In this document: positions 45,844 through 56,233 of the stretch, piece after piece
Layout: the number at the start of each line of letters is the position of its first letter
How positions within the stretch are numbered: the first letter of the stretch is position 1
DNA from: Aquipseudomonas alcaligenes
GTDB lineage: Bacteria > Pseudomonadota > Gammaproteobacteria > Pseudomonadales > Pseudomonadaceae
Direction of reading: 5' to 3'
Assembly: GCF_003205495.1 (NCBI RefSeq)
Contig: NZ_QJRX01000001.1
Location: 496,001-560,000, forward strand
Length of the DNA: 64,000 nt
Position numbers and translations under genes: made by a program
Notes under the pieces: model-generated
Databases searched by the model: none
What the model was told of the DNA's origin: nothing
What the model saw: only the letters and a program-made list of their open reading frames with translations

Positions 45844-46875
45844 TCAGTATTCCGGCTCGGGCAGGCTGGCCAGGATGTGCCGGTAGCTGGCCATGCGCTG
45901 CGGCTGGATGCGCCCGTCTTCCAGGGCCTGCAGCAGGGCGCAGCCGGGCTCGCGATCGTGCTTGCAGTCGCGGAAACGGCAGGTGCCGAGCAGGTCGCGG
46001 AATTCGATGAAACCGTCCTCCACGTCGGCCCGGCTGACATGGCCCAGGCCGAATTCGCGGATGCCGGGCGAGTCGATCAGCTCGCCGCCGCCGGGGAAGT
46101 GGAACAGGCGCGCCGTGGTGGTGGTATGGGTGCCCTTGCCGGTGACCTCCGACAGCTCGCCGACGCGGGTATCAACCCCCGGCAGCAGGCTGTTGACCAG
46201 CGACGACTTGCCCACTCCGGACTGGCCGACGAACACGCTGACGTGGCCGTCCAGGCGTGCCTGCAGCAGCTCCATGCCGCCGCCCTGGCGGGCCGAGACT
46301 TCCAGCAGCTCGTAGCCGAGCTGGCGGTAGGTGGCGATCAGCCCCTCCACGTGCGGTGCGTTCTCGTCGTCGATCAGATCGGCCTTGTTCAGCAGCAGCA
46401 GTGGCGTGATGCCGGCGTGTTCGGCGGCGATCAGGTAGCGGTCGATCAGGTTGGCGTGCGGGTGCGGCAGCGGGGCGAAGACGATGACGATCTGGTCGAC
46501 GTTGGCCGCCACCGGCTTGAGCTGGCCGCGCATGTCCGGGCGGCACAGCTCCGAGGTGCGCGGCAGCTGCGCGACGATCACGCCGTGGCCCTGGTTGCCG
46601 GCGCGCCACACCACCCGGTCGCCGGTGACCAGCGCCGGCAGGTTGGCGCGCAGGTGGCAGCGCTGGATCTGCCCGGTCAGCTCGCCTTCCAGCGCCTCGA
46701 CCTCGACCTGCACGCCGAAGTGGGCGATCACCAGGCCGGTCTGCTCGGGCCCGAGGTCGCCACCTTCCAGCTCCTCGAGCAGGCGCGATTCGCGCTTGGC
46801 TGCACGGGCGGCGCGCTCTTCCTGGACTTTCTCGATGCGCCAGCTCTGCCGGCGGGTCAACTGGCGTTTGGCCAT
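45844..46875 (-). CDS. rsgA: Ribosome small-subunit biogenesis GTPase RsgA
   Basis: 343 residues from ATG 46875 ([10 protein letters not shown]). The G-motifs are in the circularly permuted order of this family: G4 LLNKADLID (about 170) before G1 [14 protein letters not shown] (about 222) and G3 DSPGIREFG (about 265). An OB-fold precedes them, and a C-terminal zinc knuckle reads [14 protein letters not shown] (about 306). RsgA helps late 30S maturation. The frame stays open far upstream to 47694, but that extension lies opposite the methyltransferase gene and is not coding in type. Confidence 0.93.
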   Translation of the reverse strand: MAKRQLTRRQSWRIEKVQEERAARAAKRESRLLEELEGGDLGPEQTGLVIAHFGVQVEVEALEGELTGQIQRCHLRANLPALVTGDRVVWRAGNQGHGVIVAQLPRTSELCRPDMRGQLKPVAANVDQIVIVFAPLPHPHANLIDRYLIAAEHAGITPLLLLNKADLIDDENAPHVEGLIATYRQLGYELLEVSARQGGGMELLQARLDGHVSVFVGQSGVGKSSLVNSLLPGVDTRVGELSEVTGKGTHTTTTARLFHFPGGGELIDSPGIREFGLGHVSRADVEDGFIEFRDLLGTCRFRDCKHDREPGCALLQALEDGRIQPQRMASYRHILASLPEPEY

Positions 46876-46962
46876 GGCCTTTCCGAAGGATAAGAAAACG
46901 GCGGCGAGTTTAGCACGGGGGGCGGCTGGTTCTGCCGGCGGCCTGCTGGTACAACAGGCGCC

Positions 46963-47733
46963 ATGCTCGAACACCTGCGCTCCCGCTACCCGGCACTGCT
47001 CGCCCTGCTGGCCCAGCTCCTGGCCCTGGCCGGAGTGGCGGCGTTGCTGCTGGCCCTGGCGCGCCTTGGCGGCTGGCGCCCGACGCTCGCCCAGGCGGCC
47101 CTGGCCCAGGGCATACTGGCCGCGGCGCTGGGGCACTGGCTGGGGCTGCGCCGCTGGTGGCTGCTGCTGAACCTGGCGTTCGTCCCCGGCCTGCTGGCGC
47201 TGCACAGCCGGCAGTGGCCGGCCTGGTGGTTCCTCGCCGCCTTCGTGCTGCTGCTGCTGGTCAACTGGAACAGCTGGCGCGAGCGGGTGCCGCTCTATCT
47301 CAGCGGGGCGCGCACGCGCCAGCGCCTGAGCGAGCGCCTGGCCAGGCTGCCGGCGGATTTCCGCTTCGTCGACCTGGGCTGCGGCCTGGGCGGTGCCCTG
47401 GTGCAGCTGGCGCGCGACTACCCGCGGGCGCGCCTGGTCGGGGTGGAAACCGCGCCGCTGGTGTTTGTGCTGGCCTGGTTGCGCTGCCTGCCGTACCGCA
47501 ACTGCCGGGTACGCTACCGCAGCCTGTGGGTTGAGCCGCTGGGCGGCTACGACGCGGTCTACTGCTTCCTCTCCCCGGCGCCCATGGCGAGGCTCTGGAC
47601 CAAGGCCAGGGCCGAGATGCGCCCGGGCAGCCTGCTGGTCAGCAACAGCTTCGACATCCCCGGCGTGCCGGCTGACGAGGTGATCGAGCTGCACGACTGG
47701 CGCGCGTCGCGGCTGCTGCTCTGGCGGCTGTGA
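46963..47733 (+). CDS. Class I SAM-dependent methyltransferase with N-terminal membrane helices
   Basis: A 256-residue protein. Residues 8-105 contain three or four hydrophobic helices ([47 protein letters not shown]). The C-terminal half is a Rossmann-like methyltransferase with motif [18 protein letters not shown] (about 128), motif II acidic GVETAPLVF and [15 protein letters not shown]. Substrate unknown; membrane anchoring points to a lipid, quinone or envelope target. It sits between rsgA (divergent, 87 bp) and orn (38 bp downstream). I do not recall this gene at this place in P. aeruginosa. CDS support comes from codon use and from the motifs. Confidence 0.7.
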   Translation: MLEHLRSRYPALLALLAQLLALAGVAALLLALARLGGWRPTLAQAALAQGILAAALGHWLGLRRWWLLLNLAFVPGLLALHSRQWPAWWFLAAFVLLLLVNWNSWRERVPLYLSGARTRQRLSERLARLPADFRFVDLGCGLGGALVQLARDYPRARLVGVETAPLVFVLAWLRCLPYRNCRVRYRSLWVEPLGGYDAVYCFLSPAPMARLWTKARAEMRPGSLLVSNSFDIPGVPADEVIELHDWRASRLLLWRL

Positions 47734-47771
47734 GCGGCTAAACTGCCGGCATTCGCAGAGGAGCAGAGAGC

Positions 47772-48317
47772 ATGCCGCAGAATCCCAACAACCTGATCTG
47801 GATCGACCTGGAAATGACCGGGCTGGAGCCGGAGCGGGACGTGATCATCGAGATCGCCACCATAGTCACCGACAGCGATCTCAATGTGCTGGCCGAAGGG
47901 CCGGTGATCGCCGTGCACCAGAGCGATGCGGTGCTGGCCGGGATGGACGAGTGGAACACCCGCACCCACGGCGAGAGCGGGCTGACCCGGCGGGTGCGCG
48001 AGAGCAGCATCGACACGGCGGCGGCCGAGGCGCAGACCATCGCCTTCCTCGAGCAGTGGGTGCCCAAGGGCAAGTCGCCGATCTGCGGCAACAGCATCGG
48101 CCAGGACCGGCGCTTCCTCTACAAGTACATGCCGGCGCTGGAGGCCTACTTCCACTACCGTTACCTGGACGTGTCGACCCTGAAGATCCTCGCCGGCATG
48201 TGGGCGCCGCAGGTCAGGGACAGCTTCCAGAAGCAGGGCACCCACCAGGCGCTGGACGACATCCGCGAGTCCATCGCCGAGCTCAGGCACTATCGCGAGC
48301 ACTTCCTGAAAGTGTGA
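47772..48317 (+). CDS. orn: Oligoribonuclease
   Basis: A 181-residue DEDDh exonuclease. Motifs: [15 protein letters not shown] (residue 10), [10 protein letters not shown] (about 112) and [11 protein letters not shown] (about 158). Orn degrades 2-5 nt RNAs and, in Pseudomonas, also pGpG from c-di-GMP turnover, which ties it functionally to the FimX/PilZ genes in this window. The ATG follows the purine-rich GAGGAGCAGAGAG. A terminator follows the stop. Confidence 0.96.
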   Translation: MPQNPNNLIWIDLEMTGLEPERDVIIEIATIVTDSDLNVLAEGPVIAVHQSDAVLAGMDEWNTRTHGESGLTRRVRESSIDTAAAEAQTIAFLEQWVPKGKSPICGNSIGQDRRFLYKYMPALEAYFHYRYLDVSTLKILAGMWAPQVRDSFQKQGTHQALDDIRESIAELRHYREHFLKV

Positions 48318-48327
48318 GATGGCCCAA

Positions 48328-48351
48328 GGCCCGCCTAGCGCGGGCCTTTTT
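48328..48351. terminator. Rho-independent terminator after orn, overlapping queG end
   Basis: A 7-bp stem (GGCCCGC / GCGGGCC, 48328-48334 and 48340-48346) with a 5-nt loop and T5. The queG stop codon on the other strand (48335-48337) lies in the loop. Confidence 0.85.
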
Positions 48352-49405
48352 CATGGCGCGCCAGCGCCCACTCGACATGTTCGCGCACCAGGGCGGACGG
48401 ATGCTCGCGCCTCGCCTGCAGGGCTTCGAGCACCGGGATGGTCGATGGGGCATTGCCCAGGCCCACGGCCAGGTTGCGCAACCAGCGCTCGTAGCCGGCG
48501 CGACGTAGCGGCGAGCCTTCGGTGCGGGCCAGGAATTCCTCTTCGCTCCACAGGAACAGCTCGGCCAGGCCGCCGCTGTCCAGGCCGTGGCGCGGCCGGA
48601 AGTCGGACTGCTCGGTGGGGCGGGCGAAGCGGTTCCACGGGCAGACGATCTGGCAATCGTCACAGCCGAACACGCGGTTGCCGATCGGCGCGCGCAGCTC
48701 CTCGGGGATCGGTCCCTTGAGCTCGATGGTGAGATACGAGATGCAGCGCCGCGCGTCCAGCACATAGGGGCCGACGAAGGCCTGGGTCGGGCAGATGTCC
48801 AGGCAGGCCGAGCAGCGCCCGCAGTGCTCGCTGCCGTGCGGCGCATCCAGCGGCAGCGGGATATCGACGAACAGCTCGCCGAGGAAGAACCAGCTGCCGG
48901 CCTTGCGGTTGATGACCAGGGTGTTCTTGCCGATCCAGCCGAGGCCGGCTTGCTCGGCGATAGCCTTCTCCAGCACCGGCGCGCTGTCGACGAAGGCGCG
49001 GTAGCCGAACGGGCCTATGGCGCTCTGGATGCGTTCGGCCAGCTGCTGCAGGCGCTTGCGCACCAGCTTGTGGTAGTCGCGGCCCAGGGCGTAGCGCGAC
49101 ACGTAGGCGCTTTCCGGTTCGGCCAGGCGCTCGGCCATCCGGGTATCGCCGGGCAGGTAGTCCATGCGCAGCGACACCACCCGCAATGTGCCGGGCACCA
49201 GTTCATCGGGGTGCGAGCGTTTCGAGCCATGGGCGGCCATGTAGTCCATCTCGCCCTGGTAGCCGGCCTCCAGCCAGCGCTGCAGGTGCGCCTCGTGCTC
49301 GCCCAGCTCGATCCCGGTGATGCCCACCTGCTGGAAGCCCAGCTCGCGGCCCCAGTCCTTGATGGACTGCGCCAGTTGCGCGAGATCGGGGAGGGAGTCG
49401 GACAT
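48335..49405 (-). CDS. queG: Epoxyqueuosine reductase QueG
   Basis: 356 residues from ATG 49405. Two ferredoxin-type clusters: CGRCSACLDICPTQA (about 193) and CDDCQIVCPWN (about 244). The cobalamin-binding N-terminal part has SLRMDYLPGD and ALGRDYHKLVRKRL. A short HEAT-repeat tail follows (about 300-356). QueG makes the last step of queuosine synthesis in tRNA. The longer frame to 49471 crosses the promoter of the divergent nnr gene; the 5' ends of the two genes are 64 bp apart. Its end is embedded in the orn terminator. Confidence 0.94.
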   Translation of the reverse strand: MSDSLPDLAQLAQSIKDWGRELGFQQVGITGIELGEHEAHLQRWLEAGYQGEMDYMAAHGSKRSHPDELVPGTLRVVSLRMDYLPGDTRMAERLAEPESAYVSRYALGRDYHKLVRKRLQQLAERIQSAIGPFGYRAFVDSAPVLEKAIAEQAGLGWIGKNTLVINRKAGSWFFLGELFVDIPLPLDAPHGSEHCGRCSACLDICPTQAFVGPYVLDARRCISYLTIELKGPIPEELRAPIGNRVFGCDDCQIVCPWNRFARPTEQSDFRPRHGLDSGGLAELFLWSEEEFLARTEGSPLRRAGYERWLRNLAVGLGNAPSTIPVLEALQARREHPSALVREHVEWALARHEKGPR

Positions 49406-49433
49406 GACGGGGCGGCGAGGCAGGGGAGATGGG

Positions 49434-49439
49434 TATAAT
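49434..49439 (+). promoter_or_regulatory. Candidate -10 (TATAAT) for nnr
   Basis: A perfect TATAAT lies 30 bp before the nnr ATG in the 64-bp gap between divergent queG and nnr. No clear -35 is visible. Confidence 0.4.
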
Positions 49440-49469
49440 TCTGCCAGACCTCGCCCGAATCGCCGAACC

Positions 49470-50960
49470 ATGTCCGATCCCTTGCCCCTTCCTCTCTACA
49501 GCGCTGCCCAGGTGCGCGACCTGGATGCCCGCCTGATCGCCGCCGGTACGCCCGGCTTCGAACTGATGCAGCGCGCCGCCCATGCCACCTGGCGCGCGCT
49601 GCGCCGGCGCTGGCCGCAGGCCGGCGAAATCAGCGTGCTGGCCGGCGCCGGCAATAACGCCGGCGACGGCTACCTGATCGCCGAGCTGGCCCAGCGCGCC
49701 GGCTGGGCCGTGCGCGTGCTGGCGGTCGGCGAACCGGAGCGGCTGCAGAGCGATGCCGCCGCGGCCCGCGACGCGGCGCTGGCCGCCGGCGTGGTGGTCG
49801 AGGCCTGGGGCGAAGACGCCGAGCTGCGCGGGGTGCTGGTCGATGCCCTGCTCGGCACTGGTTTTGCCGGCGAACTGCGGCCCCATTACGCCAAGGCTGT
49901 CGAGGCGATGAACGCCTCCGGGCGGCCGGTGCTGGCGGTGGATATACCGACCGGCCTGTGCACCGATACCGGAGCGGTGGCGGAGCAGGTGGTGCGCGCC
50001 GACCTGACCGTGACCTTCATCGGCCTGAAGCTCGGCCTGTTCACCGGCGATGCGCCGGACTGGGTCGGAGAACTGCTGTTCGACGACCTGCAGGCCGACC
50101 CGGCGCTGGTCGCCCGGCAGCCCCATGTCGCCCTGCGCCTGGCCGGTGAAGCGCTGCCGCGGCTGGCGCCGCGCGCCCGCACGGCGCATAAGGGCAGTTT
50201 CGGCCAGGTGCTGGTGATCGGTGGCGACCACGGCTTCGGCGGTGCCGCCCTGCTCAGTGCCGAAAGCGCCCTGCGCGGTGGCGCCGGCCTGGTCTCCCTG
50301 GCCACCCGCCCCGAGCACCTGGCCGCCAGCCTGGCCCGACTGCCCGAAGTGATGTGCCAGCCCACCGAGTCCACCTACCAGCTGCCCGGCCTGTGCCAGC
50401 GCGCCGACGTGCTGGTGGTCGGCCCCGGTCTCGGCCAGCAGGCCTGGGGTCGCAGCCTGCTCAGCGCGGCGGCGGCCAGCGCGCGGCCGCAGGTGTGGGA
50501 TGCCGACGCCCTCAACCTGCTGGCGACGGGCTGCGTCGAGCTGCCGGCCGACAGTCTGATCACTCCGCATCCCGGCGAGGCGGCGCGCCTGCTCGGCGTC
50601 ACCATCGCCGCCGTGCAGGCCGATCGCCCGGCGGCGGCTCTGGCCCTGGCGCAGAAGTACCAGGCGGTGGTGGTGCTCAAGGGCGCCGGTAGCCTGGTGG
50701 CCGCGCCGGATGGCCGCCTGCGCCTGTGCGATTGCGGCCATCCGGCCATGGCCGGTGCCGGCCTGGGCGATGTGCTGGCCGGCCTGCTTGGCGCCCTGCG
50801 CGCGCAGGGGCTTGAGGCGTTCGAGGCGGCCTGCCTGGGCGTCTGGCTGCACGCCAGCGCCGGCCAGCGCCTGGGTGCACAGGGCCGCGGCCTGGCGGCC
50901 AGCGACCTGATTCCGACCATTCGTCAGCTGCTGGAGGAGCATGCGCCATGTCTGCAGTGA
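49470..50960 (+). CDS. nnr: Bifunctional NAD(P)H-hydrate epimerase/dehydratase Nnr
   Basis: A 496-residue fusion: YjeF_N epimerase (about 1-210; [27 protein letters not shown]) and ADP-dependent dehydratase (about 220-490; [39 protein letters not shown]). It repairs NAD(P)H damaged by hydration. Start ATG 49470; the longer frame runs back into queG. The last 13 bp overlap tsaE, so the pair is translationally coupled. The order nnr-tsaE-ami-mutL-miaA-hfq-hflX-hflK-hflC is the well-known gammaproteobacterial run. Confidence 0.94.
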   Translation: MSDPLPLPLYSAAQVRDLDARLIAAGTPGFELMQRAAHATWRALRRRWPQAGEISVLAGAGNNAGDGYLIAELAQRAGWAVRVLAVGEPERLQSDAAAARDAALAAGVVVEAWGEDAELRGVLVDALLGTGFAGELRPHYAKAVEAMNASGRPVLAVDIPTGLCTDTGAVAEQVVRADLTVTFIGLKLGLFTGDAPDWVGELLFDDLQADPALVARQPHVALRLAGEALPRLAPRARTAHKGSFGQVLVIGGDHGFGGAALLSAESALRGGAGLVSLATRPEHLAASLARLPEVMCQPTESTYQLPGLCQRADVLVVGPGLGQQAWGRSLLSAAAASARPQVWDADALNLLATGCVELPADSLITPHPGEAARLLGVTIAAVQADRPAAALALAQKYQAVVVLKGAGSLVAAPDGRLRLCDCGHPAMAGAGLGDVLAGLLGALRAQGLEAFEAACLGVWLHASAGQRLGAQGRGLAASDLIPTIRQLLEEHAPCLQ

Positions 50961-51409
50961 CCCTGACCCGCTACGCCGAAGGCGAGGACGCCATGCTCGA
51001 GCTGGGCGCGCGCCTCGCCCGGGCCACCGGCGGTCGTGGGGTGATCTACCTGCACGGCGACCTGGGCGCCGGCAAGACCACCCTGTCGCGCGGTATCCTG
51101 CGCGGCCTGGGCCATGGCGGGGCGGTGAAGAGCCCGACCTTCACCCTGGTCGAGCCCTACGAACTGGGTGAGGCGCGGGTCTACCACTTCGACCTGTACC
51201 GCCTGGCCGACCCCGAAGAACTGGAGTTTCTCGGCATCCGCGACTATTTCGAGGGCGACGCCCTGTGCCTGATCGAGTGGCCGCAGCGCGGCGTCGGCGT
51301 TTTGCCAAAGGCGGACCTGGACATTACCATTAGCCCGCAAGGAGTCGGCCGTGCGCTGCAGTTGCAGCCACATAGCGCGCGGGCCGAGGCGTGGTGTGCT
51401 GCCTTATAA
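50948..51409 (+). CDS. tsaE: tRNA t6A synthesis ATPase TsaE
   Basis: A 153-residue P-loop protein: Walker [15 protein letters not shown] (about residue 38) and the conserved [11 protein letters not shown] and HFDLYRL (about 64-88). It partners with TsaB/TsaD in N6-threonylcarbamoyladenosine synthesis at tRNA position 37. Its start overlaps nnr. The amidase gene starts 28 bp after its stop. Confidence 0.94.
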   Translation: MSAVTLTRYAEGEDAMLELGARLARATGGRGVIYLHGDLGAGKTTLSRGILRGLGHGGAVKSPTFTLVEPYELGEARVYHFDLYRLADPEELEFLGIRDYFEGDALCLIEWPQRGVGVLPKADLDITISPQGVGRALQLQPHSARAEAWCAAL

Positions 51410-51437
51410 GAGTCTGTATATAAAAATGGGGAAGGCT

Positions 51438-52874
51438 ATGCGCATGCGGGCGCTGTTCAGTGGGGTGGGGCTGATGTTGGCGGCCTTCGCTGCCGACGTG
51501 CTGGCCGCCACGGAAATCCGCAGCGTGCGCCTGTGGCGCGCACCCGACAACACCCGCCTGGTCTTCGACCTGTCCGGGCCGGTGCAGCACAGCGTGTTCA
51601 CCCTGGCCGCGCCCAACCGCATCGTCATCGACGTCAATGGTGCCCAGCTGTCCACCCGCCTGGACCAGCTGTCGCTGAGCAACACGCCGATCACCGGGGT
51701 GCGCTCGGCACAGCGTTCGCCGACCGACCTGCGCCTGGTGCTCGACCTCTCTGCCAGCGTCACGCCGAAGAGCTTCAGTCTGGCTCCCAACCAGCAGTAC
51801 GGTCATCGCCTGGTGGTCGACCTGTTCGACCAGGAAGCCGGCGCCGTGCCGGGTGCTCCGCAGGCGCCGCAGGCCAGCCAGCCGCCGGTCGCCAACACCG
51901 CGCCGCCGGTGGCGTCCGCGCCCGCACAGCCGAGCAAGCTGCCGCCGGTGCCGGGCGGCAAGCGTGACATCGTCATTGCCATCGACGCCGGGCACGGCGG
52001 CGAGGACCCCGGTGCCCTCGGCCCGGGCCGCAAGCTCTACGAGAAGAACGTGACCCTGGCCATTTCCAAGGAGCTGCAGCGGCAGATCAACGCCGAGAAG
52101 GGCTTCCGCGCCGAGCTGGTGCGTACCGGCGACTACTTCATCCCGCTGCGCAAGCGCACCGAGATCGCGCGCAAGAAGGGCGCCGACCTGTTCGTTTCCA
52201 TCCATGCCGACGCCGCGCCGCGCGCCGCCGCCTTCGGCGCCTCGGTGTACGCCCTGTCCGAGCGCGGCGCCACCTCCGAGACCGCGCGCTGGCTGGCCGA
52301 TGCCGAGAACCAGTCCGACCTGATCGGCGGCGCCGGCAACGTCAGCCTGGACGACAAGGACCGCATGCTCGCCGGCGTGCTGCTCGACCTGTCGATGACC
52401 GCCTCGCTGTCGTCCAGCCTCAACGTCGGGCAGAAGGTGCTGAGCAACATGGGCCACATCACCCCGCTGCACAAACGCCGCGTCGAGCAGGCCGGCTTCA
52501 TGGTGCTGAAGTCCCCGGACATCCCGTCGATCCTGGTGGAAACCGGCTTCATCTCCAATCCCAACGAGGCCAAGAAACTCTCCACCATCAGCCATCAGCA
52601 GGCCCTGGCGCGTTCGATCACCGCCGGTGTACGGCAGTTCTTCCAGCAGAATCCGCCGCCCGGCACCTACATCGCCTGGCTGCGTGACTCCGGCAAGATC
52701 GCCCCCGGCCCGCGCGAGCACGTGGTCAGCTCCGGCGAGAGCCTGGCCCTGATCGCCCAGCGCTACCAGGTCAGCCTGGCTTCGCTGCGCAGCGCCAACT
52801 CGCTGAAGAGCGACACCATCAAGGTCGGCCAGACCCTGAGCATCCCGGCGACCGCCCTGGCGGCGCAGCCATGA
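51438..52874 (+). CDS. amiB: N-acetylmuramoyl-L-alanine amidase AmiB/AmiC type
   Basis: 478 residues from ATG 51438. A signal peptide ([22 protein letters not shown]) is followed by an AMIN domain (about 25-135; [18 protein letters not shown]), a Pro/Ala linker, and an Amidase_3 zinc domain (about 170-400) with [16 protein letters not shown] and the distal glutamate in [12 protein letters not shown]-terminal LysM ([19 protein letters not shown]) completes it. It splits daughter-cell peptidoglycan under EnvC/NlpD control. ATGs at 51426, 51438 and 51444 all precede the signal peptide; GGGGAAGG lies too close to the second and best spaced for the third. Overlaps mutL by 4 bp. Confidence 0.93.
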   Translation: MRMRALFSGVGLMLAAFAADVLAATEIRSVRLWRAPDNTRLVFDLSGPVQHSVFTLAAPNRIVIDVNGAQLSTRLDQLSLSNTPITGVRSAQRSPTDLRLVLDLSASVTPKSFSLAPNQQYGHRLVVDLFDQEAGAVPGAPQAPQASQPPVANTAPPVASAPAQPSKLPPVPGGKRDIVIAIDAGHGGEDPGALGPGRKLYEKNVTLAISKELQRQINAEKGFRAELVRTGDYFIPLRKRTEIARKKGADLFVSIHADAAPRAAAFGASVYALSERGATSETARWLADAENQSDLIGGAGNVSLDDKDRMLAGVLLDLSMTASLSSSLNVGQKVLSNMGHITPLHKRRVEQAGFMVLKSPDIPSILVETGFISNPNEAKKLSTISHQQALARSITAGVRQFFQQNPPPGTYIAWLRDSGKIAPGPREHVVSSGESLALIAQRYQVSLASLRSANSLKSDTIKVGQTLSIPATALAAQP

Positions 52875-54745
52875 GCGAGCCGCGGCGCATCCAGCTGCTG
52901 AGTCCGCGGCTGGCCAACCAGATCGCCGCCGGCGAAGTGGTCGAGCGGCCGGCCTCGGTGGCCAAGGAGCTGCTGGAGAACAGCCTGGACGCCGGCGCCC
53001 GGCGCATCGACGTCGAGGTCGAGCAGGGCGGCATCAAGCTGCTGCGCATCCGCGACGACGGCTCGGGCATCCCGCCGGATGACCTGCCGCTGGCCCTGGC
53101 CCGTCATGCCACCAGTAAGATCCGCGAGCTGGAGGACCTGGAGGCGGTGGCCAGCCTGGGCTTCCGTGGCGAGGCGCTGGCCTCGATCAGCTCGGTGGCG
53201 CGCCTGACCATGACTTCGCGCACGGCCGATGCCGAACAGGCCTGGCAGGTGGAGACCGAGGGGCGCGACATGGAGGCGCGGGTGCAACCCGCGGCGCATC
53301 CGGTCGGTACCTCGGTGGAAGTGCGCGACCTGTTCTTCAACACTCCGGCGCGGCGCAAGTTCCTGCGCGCCGAGAAGACCGAGTTCGATCACCTGCAGGA
53401 AGTCATCAAGCGCCTGGCCCTGGCCCGCTTCGATGTGGCCTTCCACTTGCGCCACAACGGCAAGACGGTGTTCGCCCTGCACGAGGCGCCCGACGAGATC
53501 AGTCGTGCCCGCCGGGTGGCCAGCGTCTGCGGCCCGGCCTTCCTCGAACAGGCCCTGCCGATCGAGGTGGAGCGCAGTGGCCTGCGCCTGTGGGGCTGGG
53601 TCGGCCTGCCGACCTTCTCGCGCAGCCAGGCCGACCTGCAGTACTTCTACGTCAATGGCCGCATGGTGCGCGACAAGCTGGTTGCCCACGCCGTGCGTCA
53701 GGCCTACCGCGACGTGCTGTTCAACGGTCGCCACCCGACCTTCGTGCTGTTCCTCGAGATCGATCCGGCGGTGGTCGACGTCAACGTGCACCCGACCAAG
53801 CACGAGGTGCGCTTCCGCGACAGTCGCATGGTTCACGACTTCCTCTATGGCACCCTGCACCGGGCGCTCGGTGAGGTGCGCCCGGAGGACCAGCTGGCGG
53901 CGCCGGCCGCGGTGCAGCAGATCGTCCGGCCGAGCGGCCTGGCCGCCGGCGAGTTCGGTCCCCAGGGCGAAATGGGCCTGGCCGACCAGGTGCTGGAGCG
54001 GCCCGCGGTCGAGCCCTCCGTGTGGCGTTCGCCGGGTGCCGGCTATCAGGCGCCGCGAGCGCAGCCGGCCATTCCCCAGGCCGAGGCCCAGGGTGCCTAC
54101 CGCGAATACTTCGCGCCGCTGCCCGAGCAGCCGGTCGCGCTGCCGCAGAGCCAGGGCGACATCCCGCCGCTGGGCTACGCCCTGGCCCAGCTCAAGGGTG
54201 TGTACATCCTCGCCGAGAACGCCCAGGGCATGGTGCTGGTGGACATGCACGCGGCCCATGAGCGCATCACCTACGAACGCCTGAAGAGCGCCATGGCCTG
54301 CGAGGGCCTGCGGGGCCAGCCGCTGCTGGTGCCCGAGACCCTCGCCCTGAGCCAGCGCGAGGCCGATTGTGCCGAGGAGCATGCGCAGTGGTTCCAGCGC
54401 CTCGGTTTCGAGCTGCAGCGCCTGGGCGAGGAGAGCCTGGCGATTCGCCAGATTCCGGCCCTGCTCAAGCAGGCCGAGGCCACCCAGCTGGTGCGCGACG
54501 TACTCGCCGACCTGCTGGAGTACGGCACCAGCGACCGCATCCAGGCCCATCTCAACGAGCTGCTGGCGACCATGGCCTGCCACGGCGCGGTGCGTGCCAA
54601 CCGGCGCCTGACCCTGCCGGAGATGAACGCCCTGCTGCGGGACATGGAGCAGACCGAACGCAGCGGCCAGTGCAACCACGGCCGGCCGACCTGGACCCAG
54701 CTGGGCATGGACGATCTGGACAAGCTGTTCCTGCGTGGCCGCTGA
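52871..54745 (+). CDS. mutL: DNA mismatch repair protein MutL
   Basis: A 624-residue protein. GHKL ATPase motifs: [11 protein letters not shown] (about residue 34), DDGSGI and [10 protein letters not shown] (about 96). The C-terminal dimerisation domain (about 430-624) has the nicking-endonuclease motif [12 protein letters not shown] (D-x-H-A-x2-E-x4-E) and a CNHGRP motif near the end. This fits the latent endonuclease MutL of bacteria without MutH. The ATG overlaps the amidase stop. The linker at about 340-425 is Pro/Ala/Gln-rich. The gene is intact, so a mutator phenotype is not indicated. Confidence 0.96.
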   Translation: MSEPRRIQLLSPRLANQIAAGEVVERPASVAKELLENSLDAGARRIDVEVEQGGIKLLRIRDDGSGIPPDDLPLALARHATSKIRELEDLEAVASLGFRGEALASISSVARLTMTSRTADAEQAWQVETEGRDMEARVQPAAHPVGTSVEVRDLFFNTPARRKFLRAEKTEFDHLQEVIKRLALARFDVAFHLRHNGKTVFALHEAPDEISRARRVASVCGPAFLEQALPIEVERSGLRLWGWVGLPTFSRSQADLQYFYVNGRMVRDKLVAHAVRQAYRDVLFNGRHPTFVLFLEIDPAVVDVNVHPTKHEVRFRDSRMVHDFLYGTLHRALGEVRPEDQLAAPAAVQQIVRPSGLAAGEFGPQGEMGLADQVLERPAVEPSVWRSPGAGYQAPRAQPAIPQAEAQGAYREYFAPLPEQPVALPQSQGDIPPLGYALAQLKGVYILAENAQGMVLVDMHAAHERITYERLKSAMACEGLRGQPLLVPETLALSQREADCAEEHAQWFQRLGFELQRLGEESLAIRQIPALLKQAEATQLVRDVLADLLEYGTSDRIQAHLNELLATMACHGAVRANRRLTLPEMNALLRDMEQTERSGQCNHGRPTWTQLGMDDLDKLFLRGR

Positions 54746-54895
54746 AATCGCTCCCCCAATCGCTGCGCTTAAAATCGGTTCGGAATGCTCATTTACAGCG
54801 AGTAAACTGCGCTTTCTTTGACCAGCCGAAGGCGGTTACTGCTTAGCGCCTTGCCTGAGCTGTGCTCGCGACGCTTGGAGAGCGATTTCAGAGTT

Positions 54896-55867
54896 ATGAC
54901 CGAGCGCCTGCCCCCCGCCATCTTCCTGATGGGCCCGACCGCCGCCGGCAAGACCGATCTGGCCCTGGCCCTGGCCGATGCGTTGCCCTGCGAGCTGATC
55001 AGCGTCGATTCGGCGCTGATCTACCGCGGCATGGATATCGGCACGGCCAAGCCGGACAAGGCCACGCTGGCGCGTTATCCGCATCGCCTGATCGATATCC
55101 GCGATCCGGCCGAGAGCTACTCGGCGGCGGAGTTTCGCGCCGATGCCCTGGTCGCCATGGCCGAGATCAGCGCGCGCGGGCGCATCCCGCTGCTGGTGGG
55201 CGGCACCATGCTGTATTACAAGGCGTTGCTGGAGGGGTTGGCGGACATGCCCAGCGCCGATCCGGTGGTGCGTGCCGAGTTGGAGGCCTGGGCCGCGGCC
55301 GAGGGCTGGGATGCGTTGCACCGGGAGCTGACGCGCATCGACCCGGAGTCGGCGGCGCGCATCCATCCCAATGATCCGCAGCGCCTGACCCGGGCGCTGG
55401 AGGTACAACGGGTCAGCGGCCTGAGCATGAGCGAGCACCGTCGGCGCCAGGCGGCGCAAAATAGCGGGCCAGAGGCGCCCGGCGCCGGCCATTTCCCTTA
55501 TACTGTGGCGCAATTCGCCATAGCTCCGGTCGAGCGCAGGGTGCTGCACGAGCGCATCGCGCAGCGTTTTCGCCTGATGCTGGAACAGGGCTTCGTCGAA
55601 GAGGTCGAAGCGTTGCGCCTGCGGGGTGACCTGCATGCGGGGCTGCCGTCGATCCGCGCGGTGGGCTATCGCCAGGTATGGGATTACCTGGACGGGCGCC
55701 TGAGCTGCGAGGACATGGCGGAGCGGGGCATCATCGCCACGCGCCAGCTGGCCAAGCGCCAGTTCACCTGGCTGCGCGGCTGGGACAAGCTGCATTGGTT
55801 GGACAGCCAGGCCGATGACAATCTGGCGCTCGCCTTGAAATACCTACAGACGGTCTCCATATTGTGA
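54896..55867 (+). CDS. miaA: tRNA dimethylallyltransferase MiaA
   Basis: 323 residues from ATG 54896. P-loop [16 protein letters not shown] (residue 12), [19 protein letters not shown] (about 36) and the [15 protein letters not shown] substrate loop (about 101). It adds dimethylallyl to A37 of UNN-reading tRNAs. The longer frame to 54818 would cross the 150-bp gap after mutL and is not conserved in type. In that gap TTTACA and TAAACT might form a promoter, but they are not optimally spaced. hfq follows after 99 bp. Confidence 0.95.
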   Translation: MTERLPPAIFLMGPTAAGKTDLALALADALPCELISVDSALIYRGMDIGTAKPDKATLARYPHRLIDIRDPAESYSAAEFRADALVAMAEISARGRIPLLVGGTMLYYKALLEGLADMPSADPVVRAELEAWAAAEGWDALHRELTRIDPESAARIHPNDPQRLTRALEVQRVSGLSMSEHRRRQAAQNSGPEAPGAGHFPYTVAQFAIAPVERRVLHERIAQRFRLMLEQGFVEEVEALRLRGDLHAGLPSIRAVGYRQVWDYLDGRLSCEDMAERGIIATRQLAKRQFTWLRGWDKLHWLDSQADDNLALALKYLQTVSIL

Positions 55868-55966
55868 TGAGACCCGTCTATTCGCCGTCTATCCTTGGCT
55901 TTTGGGGCTGATACGGCATAAGCCATCTTTGCTTTACTACATTTGACACCTTAAGGAGTGCGGCAC

Positions 55967-56221
55967 ATGTCAAAAGGGCATTCGCTACAAGACCCTTACC
56001 TGAATACCCTGCGTAAGGAACGCGTACCGGTTTCCATCTATCTGGTGAACGGCATCAAGCTGCAGGGCCAGATCGAATCCTTCGACCAGTTCGTGATTTT
56101 GCTGAAGAACACTGTCAGCCAGATGGTCTACAAGCACGCCATTTCCACCGTGGTGCCGAGCCGTCCGGTGCGCCTGCCCAGTGCTTCCGAAGGCGAGCAG
56201 GTCGAGCCGGGCAACGCCTGA
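55967..56221 (+). CDS. hfq: RNA chaperone Hfq
   Basis: 84 residues, near-identical in type to Pseudomonas Hfq. Sm1 motif [20 protein letters not shown] (residues 6-25), Sm2 motif YKHAIST (about 55-61), short C-terminal tail ending [10 protein letters not shown]. Hexameric ring that pairs sRNAs with mRNAs and, with Crc, silences catabolic genes in Pseudomonas. ATG 55967 has AAGGAG 9 bp upstream; ATG 55958 is within that spacing. hflX starts 12 bp after its stop. Confidence 0.97.
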   Translation: MSKGHSLQDPYLNTLRKERVPVSIYLVNGIKLQGQIESFDQFVILLKNTVSQMVYKHAISTVVPSRPVRLPSASEGEQVEPGNA

Positions 56222-56233
56222 TAGGAGCCTGAC

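Noticed and set aside
54746..54895. N-terminal extension of miaA from 54818
   Set aside because: The P-loop already starts 12 residues after ATG 54896, which gives the normal 323-residue length.
55943..55948. TTGACA hexamer just before hfq
   Set aside because: It is only 19 bp before the hfq ATG, so a matching -10 would fall at the start codon and the transcript would begin inside the gene.
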